Source: Branchiostoma floridae
Lineage: Eukaryota > Chordata > Leptocardii > Amphioxiformes > Branchiostomatidae
Reading direction: 5' to 3'
Length of the DNA stretch: 64,000 nt
Assembly (NCBI RefSeq): GCF_000003815.2
Contig: NC_049984.1
Coordinates: 1,051,888-1,115,887, forward strand
The DNA is not shown here. Below: more notes on the stretch, generated by a model. The model saw only the letters and a list, made by a program, of their open reading frames with translations, was not told where the DNA came from and searched no databases. The first letter of the stretch is position 1.

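Noticed and set aside
63019-63240. Two additional exons like the end of w77
   Set aside because: They share the donor but have no acceptor; the full exon at 63581-63729 is complete and in phase.

Overview
The window is one stretch of a very large, intron-rich animal gene read on the minus strand, open at both ends. The organism is most likely an invertebrate deuterostome, and a lancelet (Branchiostoma) is the best guess. That guess rests on short symmetric exons, a PHD-endonuclease-reverse transcriptase LINE, a tRNA-derived SINE and many short terminal-inverted-repeat elements. It is inference; no database was consulted.

The gene: 77 coding exons (called w1 to w77 here, numbered from the low coordinate, so transcription runs w77 to w1) can be read between about 487 and 63729. 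They sum by hand count to about 13.8 kb of coding sequence, about 4,600 residues. Wherever two neighbouring exons are both complete, donor and acceptor phases agree, so the frame stays open apart from one 100-base assembly gap at 27319-27418. Most introns are phase 1. The protein is built almost entirely of short cysteine-rich modules (GYYCPxGT ... CPxGTYSNxTGL ... CxxCxxGxYC ... GLxxPTGxCxxG) like the ephrin-receptor-like / GCC2-GCC3 family, rich in N-glycosylation sequons. It is therefore expected to be extracellular. No signal peptide, membrane segment, start or stop lies in the window.

Higher-order layout: marker exons recur every 11-12 exons. The LDW-CP exon is w6, w17, w28, w40, w51; the GVDRP exon is w5, w16, w27, w39, w50; the CDN-VV segment is in w10, w22, w34, w45, w57. 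The gene therefore consists of about five tandem super-units of roughly 670-730 residues each. A diverged sixth unit covers about w60-w63 and less regular modules cover w64-w77.

Introns: more than thirty carry partial tandem copies of the adjacent exon tip together with its splice site. Donor-end copies lie in the downstream intron and acceptor-end copies in the upstream intron. Some have expanded into arrays: a donor-site minisatellite at 52.0-52.9 kb, CAG/GTAAGT units at 17.5-18.0 kb, 105-bp acceptor units at 50.4-50.9 kb and an in-frame 69-bp array at 63.7-64.0 kb. Other intron content is an intact antisense LINE (33121-36817) with a target-site duplication, a truncated sibling of it (about 51044-51228), an RTE-like LINE tail (about 43647-44060), a SINE (11137-11656), several MITE-like elements, and minisatellites. 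There is no independent host gene besides the giant one.
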